The notes under the pieces: model-generated
Seen by the model: only the letters and a program-made list of their open reading frames with translations
Told to the model about the DNA's origin: nothing
Database searches by the model: none
Made by a program: the position numbers and the translations under genes
Shown: positions 1-8,626 of the stretch, in pieces
How the letters are laid out: each line of letters starts with the position of its first letter
How positions within the stretch are numbered: the stretch's first letter is position 1
DNA from: an uncultured SAR86 cluster bacterium
Lineage (GTDB): Bacteria > Pseudomonadota > Gammaproteobacteria > Magnimaribacterales > D2472
NCBI GenBank assembly: GCA_902558095.1
Contig: CACECP010000003.1
Coordinates: forward strand, 1-64,000
DNA length: 64,000 bases
Direction of reading: 5' to 3'

Positions 1-76
1 AAAAAAATTAAGTTTTTTTAAAAAAATAAAAAAGAAGTTATTTTTATCACTTTAAACGTTTAAAATAATATCTATC

Positions 77-1219
77 ATGCATACTTTTTTACCAAAAACT
101 CCTCCGCTTAAAAAATATAAAACCAACTCAAAGTCTCTGAGGAACCTTGAGAATATTTCATCACTTCTTCCAAAGTTGCTCCTAACAAATAAAGTTCAAT
201 CGACAATTAAATCATTAGACAAAAATAGTTTCTCTGTTGATATACTTTTAAAAAGCAAAAGTACAAAAGAAATAAATCTTGCAATGGCACATCTAAGCTT
301 TATTGCACATGCTTATATTTGGGGTGGCGATAAACCGCAAAAACTTCTTCCAGAAGTAATTTCAAAACCATGGGTAAAGCTATCAAATTTTTTAGGTAGG
401 CCTCCTATATTAAGTTATGCAAGTTACTGTTTGGATAATTGGTTCAAAATTAATAATAATCAACCAATCTCATTAGAAAACGTTGCATTAATTAATAATT
501 TTCTTGGAGGGGTTGATGAAGACTGGTTTGTTACGATTCATGTTTGTATTGAAGATGCTGCAGGAGAGGCTATTGACGCTGCTTATAATCTTTCCAATTT
601 GAATGAGTTAAATAAAGTAAATGATTTCTCATTTGAACTCAGAAGAATTATTAAATCATTGAAGTCTGTAAATCATATCTTTTCTAAGATGCCTGAAAAG
701 TGCGATCCGTATGTTTATTATCATAGGGTTAGGCCTTATATTTTTGGCACCAAAGATAATCCAGATTTAAAACATGGGCTTATATATGAAAATCAATTTA
801 ATAATAAACCACAATTTTTCAGAGGAGAGACAGGCGCACAAAGCAGCATCATTCCACTTTTAGATGGAGCACTTGGCATTAAACATACAAATGATAATTT
901 AAGACATTATTTAAATGAGATGAGGGATTACATGCCTCCTAAACACAGAAAAATGATTGAATATGTTGAAAATAAATCCCAAGCTAAAAAATTTATTGAT
1001 AAATCTAAGAAATTAACAAAAGAATATAATGGCTGCCTTGAAGAAATCCGAAAGTTTAGAGCAATGCATCTGGAATATGCTGCATCTTACATTCATAAAC
1101 AAGCTCAAGTAAATAATACTTTTGGTACTGGTGGTTCAACAATCAGGGGGACTGGGGGTACTCCTTTTATGAAGTATTTAAAGAAACATAGGGACGAGAC
1201 ACAGAAACAAAAAGTTTAA
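77..1219 (+). CDS. Indoleamine 2,3-dioxygenase family haem protein
   Basis: Likely opens the indole ring of tryptophan with O2 to give N-formylkynurenine in the cytoplasm. Its 380 residues fit the family (about 400). Family blocks visible are FRGETGAQSS near residue 249, PPKHRKMIE near 287, RAMHLEYA with the presumed proximal haem ligand His331, and the C-terminal GTGGS...GTGGTPFMKYLK loop near 352-366. There is no signal peptide. The ATG start has no good in-frame competitor. It is a single gene on the plus strand whose last 4 bases overlap the convergent DUF1330 gene. No other kynurenine-pathway gene is recognisable nearby, so the pathway context is missing. The family is well supported; the substrate is inferred, since related enzymes act on other indoles. 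Confidence 0.85.
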   Translation: MHTFLPKTPPLKKYKTNSKSLRNLENISSLLPKLLLTNKVQSTIKSLDKNSFSVDILLKSKSTKEINLAMAHLSFIAHAYIWGGDKPQKLLPEVISKPWVKLSNFLGRPPILSYASYCLDNWFKINNNQPISLENVALINNFLGGVDEDWFVTIHVCIEDAAGEAIDAAYNLSNLNELNKVNDFSFELRRIIKSLKSVNHIFSKMPEKCDPYVYYHRVRPYIFGTKDNPDLKHGLIYENQFNNKPQFFRGETGAQSSIIPLLDGALGIKHTNDNLRHYLNEMRDYMPPKHRKMIEYVENKSQAKKFIDKSKKLTKEYNGCLEEIRKFRAMHLEYAASYIHKQAQVNNTFGTGGSTIRGTGGTPFMKYLKKHRDETQKQKV

Positions 1220-1503
1220 ACACCCTTTACTATCGAAACATATCTTTTTGATGAATTCTTTGCAAATTTAAGAGCAGACTGATATTCACTTGATTTATAA
1301 CAATTCAATGCATCTTCAAATGAATTAAACTCAACCACCACAGTTCTTTCATAACCTGATTCTTCAAATTCAACCTGATTTCCTCCTCTTATCAAAAAAT
1401 GTCCATTATGTTTATCAATAATATCAGTAGCTAATTGGACATATTTTGAATATTCTTCAGGATTATTAATATTAGCTCTTACAACCCAATATGCTTTAGA
1501 CAT
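1216..1503 (-). CDS. DUF1330 family protein
   Basis: Small cytoplasmic protein of 95 residues with the DUF1330 pattern: MSKAYWVVRANI at the start, a central HFLIRGG, then RTVVVEFNSFEDALNCYKS and a final strand YVSIVKGV. The family has a dimeric ferredoxin-like alpha+beta barrel fold. No reaction is firmly established for it. It starts 1 base after the stop of the minus-strand frame order, directly downstream of malate synthase, and is probably co-transcribed with it. Several other proteins in this window appear to share this general fold, but they carry signal peptides and this one does not. Confidence 0.8.
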   Translation of the reverse strand: MSKAYWVVRANINNPEEYSKYVQLATDIIDKHNGHFLIRGGNQVEFEESGYERTVVVEFNSFEDALNCYKSSEYQSALKFAKNSSKRYVSIVKGV

Positions 1504-1504
1504 A

Positions 1505-3703
1505 CTATTTTCTTTTTAACCTCATTTCATGAAGAATTGGTTCAGTATAACCACTAGGTTGATCCTTTCCTTTAATTGCTAAGTCGCATGCGGCTTTAAA
1601 AGCAATACCATCAAAAGATGGTGCCATATTTTTATAATTAACATCGTTTTTATTTTGTCCATCAACAACTTTTGCCATCTTTTTCATAATTTCAATAACC
1701 TGTTCTTCTGAACAAAGTCCATGATGTAACCAGTTTGAAATATGTTGGCTTGAAATCCTGCATGTTGCCCTATCTTCCATCAATCCAACATTATTGATAT
1801 CAGGCACTTTAGAGCATCCTATTCCTTGATCAACCCATCTCACTACATACCCCAAGATGCCTTGAGCATTATTTTCTAATTCATCATTAATTTCTTCATT
1901 TGTAAGTGAGTTACTTGTTAGAAGAGGAATATCTAATAAATCATTTAAATTTGCATTTTCTCTTTCAAGTATCTTTTCTTGTTCAGATTGAACATTTATT
2001 TGGTGATAATGAATTGAATGAATTACCGCCGCAGTTGGTGAAGGAACCCATGCACAATTTGCGCCAGATTTAGGATGGATTGTTTTAGTTTTATACATCT
2101 CTAACATTTCATCAGGCATTGGCCACATTCCTTTTCCAATCTGGGCATTACCCTTGAAGCCAGTTTCAAGACCAACATCAACATTCCAGTTTTCATAAGC
2201 TTGAATCCATTTTTGGTTTTTCATTTCTGCTTTTGTAACCATTGGACCGGCCTCCATACTGGTATGAATTTCATCACCAGTTCTGTCTAAAAATCCAGTG
2301 TTTATAAAAATCACTCTATCTTTAGCTACCTCAATACATTCTTTTAAATTCAAAGTGGTTCTTCGTTCTTCATCCATAATTCCAATTTTGATTGTATTTT
2401 TAGGTAGTTTAAAAACATTTTCAATTTCTGAGAATAAATCACATGAAAATTGAACCTCTTCAGGTCCATGCATCTTGGGTTTAACAATATAAATACTTTT
2501 AGTTTTTGAATTTTTATATTTTCCGTTTCCAATAATGTCATGTATAGCAATGCATGAGGTAAAAAATGCATCCATGATTCCCTCGGGTATTTCATTGTCA
2601 TTTTGATCCTTAATTGCTGGGTTTTTCATTAAATGGCCAACGTTTCTGACGAGCATCAAACTTCTACCAGGAAGTAATATCATTTTTCCATCCTTTAAAA
2701 GGTATTTTCTATCTTCACTAAGCTCTCTAGTAATAAATTTTCCACTCTTATCAAACGATCTCTTTAAATCACCTTTCATTAGGCCAAGCCAGTTTCTGTA
2801 AACAATTATCTTGTCTTCTGCATCAACAGCTGCAACTGAATCTTCACAATCTTGAATAGTTGTAATTGCAGACTCCATAAGAATATCTTTAATACCAGCT
2901 AAGTCATCTTGACCAATGGGATGAGATCGATCAATCTCTATCTCAAAATGAAGATTGTTATTTTTGAATAATAGGCCATATGCACCCTCACCCTTATCCA
3001 TATAACCAATATATTTATCTTTATTAGTTAAAGTAGTTTTCGAATTATCTTTTAAAGTTACTAATAACTCACTATCAACAAACTCAAAATTGGTTACATC
3101 CTGATAAGTTCCATTTTCGAGAGGAATAGTTTCATCAAGGAAATTTTTTGAGAACTCTATAACTTTATTACCTCTAATAGGATTATATCCGCCCTCTCTT
3201 GTAGCTCCATTATCTTCACTTATTATGTCTGTACCATACAAAGCATCATAAAGACTACCCCATCTTGCGTTTGCTGCATTAAGGGCAAACCTAGCATTCA
3301 TTACTGGAACAACAAGTTGAGGACCGGCAATTTTTCTAATTTCTGGATCAACATCCCATGTATTAATAGAGAAATTTTCACTTCTTGGATACAAGTAACC
3401 AATTTCAACTAAGAAGTTTTTATACTCCTTGATGTCGAATTCTTTATTTCTTCTATCAATATGCCAATTATCGATCTTGTTTTGTAAATACTTTCTTTTA
3501 TCTAACAACTCTTCGTTTATTTTAGAAAATTTATTTAAAATATTTTGTAATGAGGTCCAAAAATAATTTTCAGAAATATTTAATCCTGGCAACATCTCAT
3601 TTCTAACAAAATCTTGCAGAGGTGGAGATATCTTTAATGACATTTCTATTGTTTTATCATCAGATGATTTAAATAAACGAAAAATACTTTTTAAAAATTT
3701 CAT
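1505..3703 (-). CDS. glcB: Malate synthase G
   Basis: Condenses glyoxylate with acetyl-CoA to malate in the cytoplasm, closing the glyoxylate bypass or glycolate use. It has 732 residues, as expected for the large monomeric G isoform (about 720). Recognisable blocks: NARFALNAANARWGSLYDAL near 136, IYIVKPKMHGPEEV near 408, GKGMWPMPDEM near 530, and MEDRATCRISSQHISNWLHHG near 648, which contains the presumed catalytic Asp. The first 20 residues have no counterpart in E. coli GlcB. An in-frame ATG at 3643 (MSLKISPP) would match family N-termini better, and neither start has a good Shine-Dalgarno. Isocitrate lyase and glycolate oxidase genes are not in the window. Confidence 0.95.
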   Translation of the reverse strand: MKFLKSIFRLFKSSDDKTIEMSLKISPPLQDFVRNEMLPGLNISENYFWTSLQNILNKFSKINEELLDKRKYLQNKIDNWHIDRRNKEFDIKEYKNFLVEIGYLYPRSENFSINTWDVDPEIRKIAGPQLVVPVMNARFALNAANARWGSLYDALYGTDIISEDNGATREGGYNPIRGNKVIEFSKNFLDETIPLENGTYQDVTNFEFVDSELLVTLKDNSKTTLTNKDKYIGYMDKGEGAYGLLFKNNNLHFEIEIDRSHPIGQDDLAGIKDILMESAITTIQDCEDSVAAVDAEDKIIVYRNWLGLMKGDLKRSFDKSGKFITRELSEDRKYLLKDGKMILLPGRSLMLVRNVGHLMKNPAIKDQNDNEIPEGIMDAFFTSCIAIHDIIGNGKYKNSKTKSIYIVKPKMHGPEEVQFSCDLFSEIENVFKLPKNTIKIGIMDEERRTTLNLKECIEVAKDRVIFINTGFLDRTGDEIHTSMEAGPMVTKAEMKNQKWIQAYENWNVDVGLETGFKGNAQIGKGMWPMPDEMLEMYKTKTIHPKSGANCAWVPSPTAAVIHSIHYHQINVQSEQEKILERENANLNDLLDIPLLTSNSLTNEEINDELENNAQGILGYVVRWVDQGIGCSKVPDINNVGLMEDRATCRISSQHISNWLHHGLCSEEQVIEIMKKMAKVVDGQNKNDVNYKNMAPSFDGIAFKAACDLAIKGKDQPSGYTEPILHEMRLKRK

Positions 3704-3737
3704 TATTAAATTATATCAATATAGAGTTATTAATATG

Positions 3738-4868
3738 TTATAAATCTTTTTCCTCAGTAACATCATAAGACCATACTGATCTAGTTCGAATAGAGATAAT
3801 ATTTGTATATTTCATTAACAAATTTCTTAAAAAGACAAAAAATGGATTACTGAAATGATTTAGTTTACCTTGGTTTAAAGATTTCTTATAAATGGATCTA
3901 ATTCTTTTAATTCGTAATTTCTTATATTTAATTTGTGCTAAAGATAAATCATTTTTATGCTTGTCTAATAAATTGCCTAAAATAAATGCGTCTTCTAGAG
4001 CAAGACAAGCTCCTTGACCAAGAAATGGAACAATAGGATGTGCAGCGTCACCTAAGTAGGAAATATTTTTATCAAATAAAGTTTTAACATTAGGTCTAAG
4101 GAATATACCCCATTTATAAACCCCGTAATTGTTATGAATTGAGGGGTAGTTATCTGTTATTGATTGTGGTATTTCTGATAATAAATTTTGAATTGAACCC
4201 TCTTGCTTCCATGATTCACTTTGTTTGTTTCTGCTTTTAATTGAAGCCACCAAACTGACTCTTTTTTTATCTACAGGGTAAGTTACAACATGGAAGTTTG
4301 AGCCAAGATGGAAATGAATATTAGTTTGCTTAGATGGGAATATTGTTCGCCATACATAATATCCACTATATTTAGGTTCATTAAATTTAGATGATACTAT
4401 TTCCTGACAGGATGATTTAATACCATCACATGCAGCGATATGTTTTACACTAATTGACTTGCCATCTTTAAAAGTTATTGTTTGATTTTCTATCTCAATA
4501 TCCACCACCTCATTACCAAAATGAATTTCTCCATCTAAGTTATGATATTTATCTAGTAAGCTCTTAAAAAGAGTCCTTCTTGTTGAAGTAGTAACGTTTG
4601 CAGAAATTTTTTTAATTTTTTTATTGCTTGAAAAAAATATAGCGTTATGAGGTTGCCTTGATTGCAAATTAAATTCATTATGAAGGTCAAGGTTTTTTAA
4701 TACTTTCAACCCGTTTTGAGAGATTGATATACCAGCCCCATGTTCACCAATCTTTTGTGATTTTTCAAAAATAACGCATGGAATTTGTTTCTTTTGTAAA
4801 ATAATTCCCAGGGCAAGTCCTGATATACCTGCTCCAATAATTGCGATAAAGTTTGTGTAATCTTTCAT
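3738..4868 (-). CDS. FAD-dependent aromatic-type monooxygenase
   Basis: Flavoprotein hydroxylase of the UbiH/salicylate hydroxylase group, expected to use NAD(P)H and O2. The N-terminal dinucleotide fold IIGAGISGLALG and the second FAD motif YLGDAAHPIVPFLGQGACLALEDA are clear. SGYYVWRTIFP in the middle is typical of salicylate- or hydroxynicotinate-hydroxylase-like members. I chose the ATG at 4868 (MKDYTNF). The longer reading begins at a TTG (4892) next to the terminator hairpin of the upstream gene, which is unlikely. Substrate is unknown. Kynurenine 3-monooxygenase was considered because of the nearby dioxygenase, but its signature is not apparent. Family sure, substrate not. Confidence 0.8.
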   Translation of the reverse strand: MKDYTNFIAIIGAGISGLALGIILQKKQIPCVIFEKSQKIGEHGAGISISQNGLKVLKNLDLHNEFNLQSRQPHNAIFFSSNKKIKKISANVTTSTRRTLFKSLLDKYHNLDGEIHFGNEVVDIEIENQTITFKDGKSISVKHIAACDGIKSSCQEIVSSKFNEPKYSGYYVWRTIFPSKQTNIHFHLGSNFHVVTYPVDKKRVSLVASIKSRNKQSESWKQEGSIQNLLSEIPQSITDNYPSIHNNYGVYKWGIFLRPNVKTLFDKNISYLGDAAHPIVPFLGQGACLALEDAFILGNLLDKHKNDLSLAQIKYKKLRIKRIRSIYKKSLNQGKLNHFSNPFFVFLRNLLMKYTNIISIRTRSVWSYDVTEEKDL

Positions 4869-4893
4869 TAAATTATTATGAACTATAAACAAA

Positions 4894-4914
4894 AAGGGAG
4901 CTAAAAGCTCCCTT
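4894..4914 (-). terminator. Rho-independent terminator of the 4933-5685 gene
   Basis: A 9-bp stem (AAGGGAGCT with AGCTCCCTT) and 3-base loop lie 19 bases past the stop of the secreted protein gene. On the minus strand the stem is followed by TTTTTGTTTAT. The GGGAGC/GCTCCC core recurs in the terminator at 7188-7212. Confidence 0.85.
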
Positions 4915-4932
4915 ATATTTATTTAAAATAGC

Positions 4933-5685
4933 TTAATTTCGAACTGGGACAATTCCATATGTTCTTTCATTTTCACATGAGCCACCTAAATCACTTAATG
5001 CCTTTAATTCAGGCATGCTTTCAGCTGTTGCATTGCTCCAAAAATTAGTCCAATTTTTTCCATAATCAGCAATCGTTTCAGTAGAAACTAACTGAACGAA
5101 GTCGTAGTTCCATGAAGACGGTACTCCAGATTGAGGAAAAATCATTTTTCTACCAGCAACATCTCCCATATCTTTTGCAGCTTTAGCGTATGCTACATAG
5201 GCCTCATAAAAATCATCAGCTGTGACGCCTTCACCTAACTTGCAATCTGAATAGACTGCATAGGAAGCCTGTCCACTTGGTGTTTCTGATACTACCCTCT
5301 GCCAAGTGTATGTAGTTTGATTTCCTTGCTCGAGAATCTTGTTTAACTCAGCTAAAAGTTTTGTGCCATTGTTAAACCAATGATCGTTACCTTTATAATG
5401 AGCTTCCGGATTAGGGCTTATACCAACCCAAACAAAATCATGAGGTTGCTCACCGCTATGATAATAAGGTACAAGCATTGCTGAACGATAGTCTTTTAGA
5501 TCGTCAGTTTCATTTGCCCAACTATTCCACTTTGTAGCCCATCTCATCATATCATCCATGTCTTTACCCTCTTTAAAGACACTTACGTAATATTCTGCAA
5601 CATTCCATTCTGATTCTTGCGAATCATGATCATCAGAAAATAAATTAAAGCTAAAAAGCAAACTTAAACTTAATAAATATTTCAT
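4933..5685 (-). CDS. Secreted protein with two probable alpha/beta-barrel repeats
   Basis: No function recognised. Its 250 residues start with a signal peptide (MKYLLSLSLLFSFNLFS, cut near residue 17), so it is periplasmic or exported. Two halves have a similar layout. Each opens with a strand followed by a helix rich in Trp/Ala (VAEYYVSVFKEGKDMDD and ADDFYEAYVAYAKAAKD) and ends in a hydrophobic strand and a Trp-rich helix (FVWVGISPNPEAHYKG, FVQLVSTETIADYGKNWTNFW). This resembles a tandem dimeric alpha/beta-barrel arrangement. The lipoprotein at 19966-20811 has the same two-part design. AGGAGATATAT precedes the ATG. It begins 9 bases after the upstream small secreted gene ends and is probably co-transcribed. 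Confidence 0.7.
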   Translation of the reverse strand: MKYLLSLSLLFSFNLFSDDHDSQESEWNVAEYYVSVFKEGKDMDDMMRWATKWNSWANETDDLKDYRSAMLVPYYHSGEQPHDFVWVGISPNPEAHYKGNDHWFNNGTKLLAELNKILEQGNQTTYTWQRVVSETPSGQASYAVYSDCKLGEGVTADDFYEAYVAYAKAAKDMGDVAGRKMIFPQSGVPSSWNYDFVQLVSTETIADYGKNWTNFWSNATAESMPELKALSDLGGSCENERTYGIVPVRN

Positions 5686-5694
5686 ATATATCTC

Positions 5695-6123
5695 CTATTT
5701 AAAAATAATTTGATTAATCATTTCAACTCTAACAATTTCACGAATATCCTCGTAAGATTGTGCAGTTGAGGTTTGTTCATCTTGTGAAATTATTTCTCTA
5801 AATTTCTTTTGAAATTCCTCTTGTTCTTCTTCAGACCAATAAGATGGATCCATAGACGCATAACTTTCATGTTGAACTGTTAAATAAACATAATTATTAT
5901 TTCCAACATAAACTCCATAATCAACAATCTTGCCCATATCTTTAGCTATTTGGTTAGAAGCAACCCATGTTTTTTCAATGCCATCCATATAGTTACCCAT
6001 ATAATTAGCTTTGACTTTTATTACAGTTAGCTCAGTTACACCTGGTGCAGGCTCCCTTGATGATTCTTCTTGAGTAAATGCAGATACAGAAAATACCAAC
6101 ATTGAAACTAATAAAAATCTCAT
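5695..6123 (-). CDS. Small secreted protein, probable alpha/beta-barrel fold
   Basis: Not recognised. It has 142 residues with a signal peptide (MRFLLVSMLVFSVSAFTQ) and one copy of the strand-helix-strand pattern of its neighbours: TELTVIKVKANYMGNYMDGIEKTWV, then YGVYVGNNNYVYLTVQ. It contains no cysteine. GAGGAGAGAATT stands just before the ATG, a strong ribosome binding site. It is first in a two-gene unit with the larger secreted protein immediately downstream. The pairing suggests a common envelope role, perhaps binding a small hydrophobic ligand, but nothing in the sequence proves this. Confidence 0.65.
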   Translation of the reverse strand: MRFLLVSMLVFSVSAFTQEESSREPAPGVTELTVIKVKANYMGNYMDGIEKTWVASNQIAKDMGKIVDYGVYVGNNNYVYLTVQHESYASMDPSYWSEEEQEEFQKKFREIISQDEQTSTAQSYEDIREIVRVEMINQIIFK

Positions 6124-6208
6124 AATTCTCTCCTCTATTAATAATATAATTAATTAATATAACACTTTGATATTATTTTTAAGATAGAAATATGTATATT
6201 TTTTATAA

Positions 6209-7159
6209 CTAATTTCTGAGGCCGTATAGATCATACTTTGATACAAAATCCCAAATTTCTTGACTTGCATCTATATTATAATTTTGAATATATGGCCAAT
6301 TATGTCCCATTTCAGGATGAAGAATTAATTTAACATTAACATTATTTAGGCAGCCACTATATGTATCAAAATTTATTAACCCCATTTGGTTAGAGTACTT
6401 AATTAATCTTTCTGGCTCATTATTGCAGGAGTTATAACTAACCCAATAATCAATAACATCGCTAATACTTTTTGACCAACCACTTCCAAAATATGGAACA
6501 GTTGTATCTTGAATTCCATGAATTTGCATTGCTGCAGTTGGATGTGATGGTGAGCAATTATCATAAGTATCACTAGTCATCGATCCAGTAACAGAAACCA
6601 CTGCAGCAAATGTATTGTCGAGATTACAAGCCAAGTGATAACTCATATAACCACCATTAGACATCCCTGAAGAGTATATTCTTGTTTCATCAATTGAAAT
6701 TTTTTCTTTAAGATAGTCAATAACAGTATCAATAAATTCAATATCTTTAGCTGTGCTTTTAGAAGTCCAACCACCATTATTCCAATGAGTATTTAAACCA
6801 TTACTAGTTGTTCCTTGAGGATAAACAACTATAAAATTATTTGCATCAGCGATTGGTTCATAATTTGTATAGTTATAGTGAGTTATTGCCGAAGATCCAT
6901 ATCCATGGAGTGCAAACAAAACGGCTATACTGGAATTAGAATCAAGATTAGATGGCTCATAGATATAGTAAAATCTTTCAATGCTGTTATGAATAAGGTC
7001 GCATCTTTTAAGATTTTGAACCTGAGTGTTTTCACATGTTTCATTTGATAAGTTTGGTGGTTGAATAATTGGTGAATTTGTTTGATTATCTGAGCTAGAG
7101 GATCCTCCTCCGCATGATGAAAGCATAAGTAGAAGCAGTAAAGCTTTATAAAAATACAT
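6209..7159 (-). CDS. Lipoprotein esterase, PHB depolymerase/feruloyl esterase family
   Basis: Extracellular or outer-membrane alpha/beta-hydrolase that should cut ester bonds in polyhydroxyalkanoate-like polymers or aromatic acid esters. The lipobox LMLSSC at residues 12-17 is followed by GGGSSSS. Catalytic parts seen: oxyanion region LFALHGYGSS, nucleophile elbow GMSNGG, an Asp in IHGIQDTTVPY, and a His in HPEMGHNWP near the C-terminus. NGGWTS fits the family's conserved block. The 316 residues match the single-domain esterases, with no separate polymer-binding domain. Cys pairs in the mature part suggest disulphides. Substrate is not determinable from sequence. Confidence 0.85.
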   Translation of the reverse strand: MYFYKALLLLLMLSSCGGGSSSSDNQTNSPIIQPPNLSNETCENTQVQNLKRCDLIHNSIERFYYIYEPSNLDSNSSIAVLFALHGYGSSAITHYNYTNYEPIADANNFIVVYPQGTTSNGLNTHWNNGGWTSKSTAKDIEFIDTVIDYLKEKISIDETRIYSSGMSNGGYMSYHLACNLDNTFAAVVSVTGSMTSDTYDNCSPSHPTAAMQIHGIQDTTVPYFGSGWSKSISDVIDYWVSYNSCNNEPERLIKYSNQMGLINFDTYSGCLNNVNVKLILHPEMGHNWPYIQNYNIDASQEIWDFVSKYDLYGLRN

Positions 7160-7187
7160 GAAGTTATTATAAGTTAGCTAAAAATGA

Positions 7188-7212
7188 AAAAGGGAGCATT
7201 TTGCTCCCTTTT
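7188..7212 (-). terminator. Rho-independent terminator of the 7229-7936 gene
   Basis: An 11-bp stem (AAAAGGGAGCA with TGCTCCCTTTT) and 3-base loop stand 16 bases past the stop. On the minus strand the stem runs into TTTTTCATTTTT. The stem core matches that of the terminator at 4894-4914. Confidence 0.85.
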
Positions 7213-7228
7213 GTATAGATAATTTTTA

Positions 7229-7936
7229 TTAATTACCGTTATAGGTAACTACATTAGATAATATTGAAATATTCATGAGCTCTCTGTCGTCGCCAATTGA
7301 TTTAGAAAACTTTGCGAAAGAATCACTTGCATATAATACCTCAGTTGATGCCATTGCTTGAGCAATACTTCCTGCGCTTGTATATGCATAATGTGAATAA
7401 TAATTTACGCTTCCTGCGACCTGTTGACGAAGACCATAACTTCCAACAATATTACCGGCCTCTTCTTGTGCTTCAATAAGTTTAGAATATTGTTTTGCAT
7501 AACTGCTAGGATCTGCAACCTGCATTCTATAAATTGTATAAACTTGGTTGTTTTCTGAATCTTGATTTCCACCACTTATGAGCTTCATATTAAGTGATTG
7601 TTCAACTGGTTCTGCCATTGATGATGTCTTGGCAAAAAAAGATTGAAATACTGGATCTGAAAAGGAATCAGTACCTGCTCCAACACTTGTTGTGTCATCA
7701 TAGTTTAGAACAACAACATGTGTTGCATCATCATATCCATTGAACGCATATTGATGAAGTGAAACTACTGCTGGAAATGACTTGCCCCAATTAGTTCCCA
7801 TCAAATCATCTAAAGCTTTAACATAACCTGCAGGATCTGAAACTTTGATTGAATAAGTTGCTAAATATCCTGCTGCAACAATAGATTGTGATGATATTAA
7901 AACAAAAGCAAATATGCTATAAAAAAATTTCTTCAT
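7229..7936 (-). CDS. Secreted protein with two probable alpha/beta-barrel repeats
   Basis: No function recognised. It has 235 residues with a signal peptide (MKKFFYSIFAFVLISSQSIVAAG, cut near residue 22). The mature part holds two similar units: YLATYSIKVSDPAGYVKALDDLM at 24-46 and YTIYRMQVADPSSYAKQYSKLIE near 132-154. Both begin with a strand, then V(S/A)DP and a helix, so an internal duplication is visible by eye. The pattern resembles dimeric alpha/beta-barrel proteins. It is monocistronic: the tRNA-Gly gene lies upstream and a strong terminator follows. AGGAGAGATAATT before the ATG is a good ribosome binding site, suggesting strong expression. Confidence 0.7.
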   Translation of the reverse strand: MKKFFYSIFAFVLISSQSIVAAGYLATYSIKVSDPAGYVKALDDLMGTNWGKSFPAVVSLHQYAFNGYDDATHVVVLNYDDTTSVGAGTDSFSDPVFQSFFAKTSSMAEPVEQSLNMKLISGGNQDSENNQVYTIYRMQVADPSSYAKQYSKLIEAQEEAGNIVGSYGLRQQVAGSVNYYSHYAYTSAGSIAQAMASTEVLYASDSFAKFSKSIGDDRELMNISILSNVVTYNGN

Positions 7937-8019
7937 AATTATCTCTCCTAATGTGAGTATTAATAATACATTATTAGCTTTGTTAAGAATTAATAATTAT
8001 GTAAATATTTTAAATATAA

Positions 8020-8095
8020 TGGTGCGGTACGCCGGTCTCGAACCGGCGGCCTTCTGCTTGGCAAGCAGACGCTCTACCAACTGAGCTAGTACCGC
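8020..8095 (-). tRNA. tRNA-Gly(GCC)
   Basis: Read on the minus strand, all arms form: acceptor GCGGTAC/GTACCGC (7 bp), D-arm GCTC...GAGC, anticodon stem TCTGC/GCAGA with loop TTGCCAA (anticodon GCC), and T-arm GCCGG/CCGGC with loop TTCGAGA. CCA is encoded. The 76 bases include CCA. Confidence 0.95.
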
Positions 8096-8153
8096 ATTGG
8101 TTCGTTAATATACTCTTTTAGTGTGTTGCTTTCAAGAAGATTATATTTCGGTT

Positions 8154-8621
8154 TTAGGGCACTAATATTTCTTGTAGATCATTAAATTTACCTACGCTGT
8201 CTCTCTTAGAAATTATAAATACAGCGGGCTTGAACTCTAAAGGAATAGCGATCTCAATATCTGCAGAAGTAACAGGTCCACCCATATATTTTCTATCTTC
8301 ATATCCAATATGTTCGTAAGTTGCAAAAAAGGGATTTCCTATACCGATAGCTATCATCTCAGTTCCATTTTTATCAAAAACCCTTATTGCATACTCATCG
8401 TCATCATTAATAAACCTGAGTTTCTTTAAATTTCTTGTTTTAGGTTTTTTAATTTTTACTTCTTTTAAAATAAATGAATTTGCACTTGCTTTAAAAGAAG
8501 CAACATACGCATCTTCATTAGGGCCAACATGAAGTTTATTAATTTGAAAATCTTTTTTTGTCTCTTCGGTATAAGCCAAGGATACAAATAGTGATAATAT
8601 TATTATGTTTATTTTCTTCAT
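8154..8621 (-). CDS. Secreted companion of the M64 peptidase; resembles an M64 N-terminal domain
   Basis: A 155-residue protein with a signal peptide (MKKINIIILSLFVSLAYT). The mature part resembles, from memory, the beta-sandwich domain at the N-terminus of M64 peptidases: YAIRVFDKNGTEMIAIGIGN, then a conserved-looking EHIGYEDRKYMGGP, a strand pair IEIAIPLEFKPAVFIISKRD and a short tail. I chose the ATG at 8621, preceded by AAGGTGG at suitable distance; the longer reading uses a TTG and overlaps the upstream gene. It starts 5 bases after the peptidase stop, so the two are surely co-translated. It may bind or present substrate to the peptidase. The domain match needs a profile search. Confidence 0.6.
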   Translation of the reverse strand: MKKINIIILSLFVSLAYTEETKKDFQINKLHVGPNEDAYVASFKASANSFILKEVKIKKPKTRNLKKLRFINDDDEYAIRVFDKNGTEMIAIGIGNPFFATYEHIGYEDRKYMGGPVTSADIEIAIPLEFKPAVFIISKRDSVGKFNDLQEILVP

Positions 8622-8626
8622 TATGA

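Noticed and set aside
3738-4868. FAD monooxygenase as kynurenine 3-monooxygenase
   Set aside because: Its middle block (SGYYVWRTIFP) is of salicylate hydroxylase type and no kynurenine signature is visible.
4868-4892. Longer start of the FAD monooxygenase at TTG 4892
   Set aside because: It would begin beside the terminator hairpin; the ATG at 4868 gives a normal N-terminus at the FAD fold.
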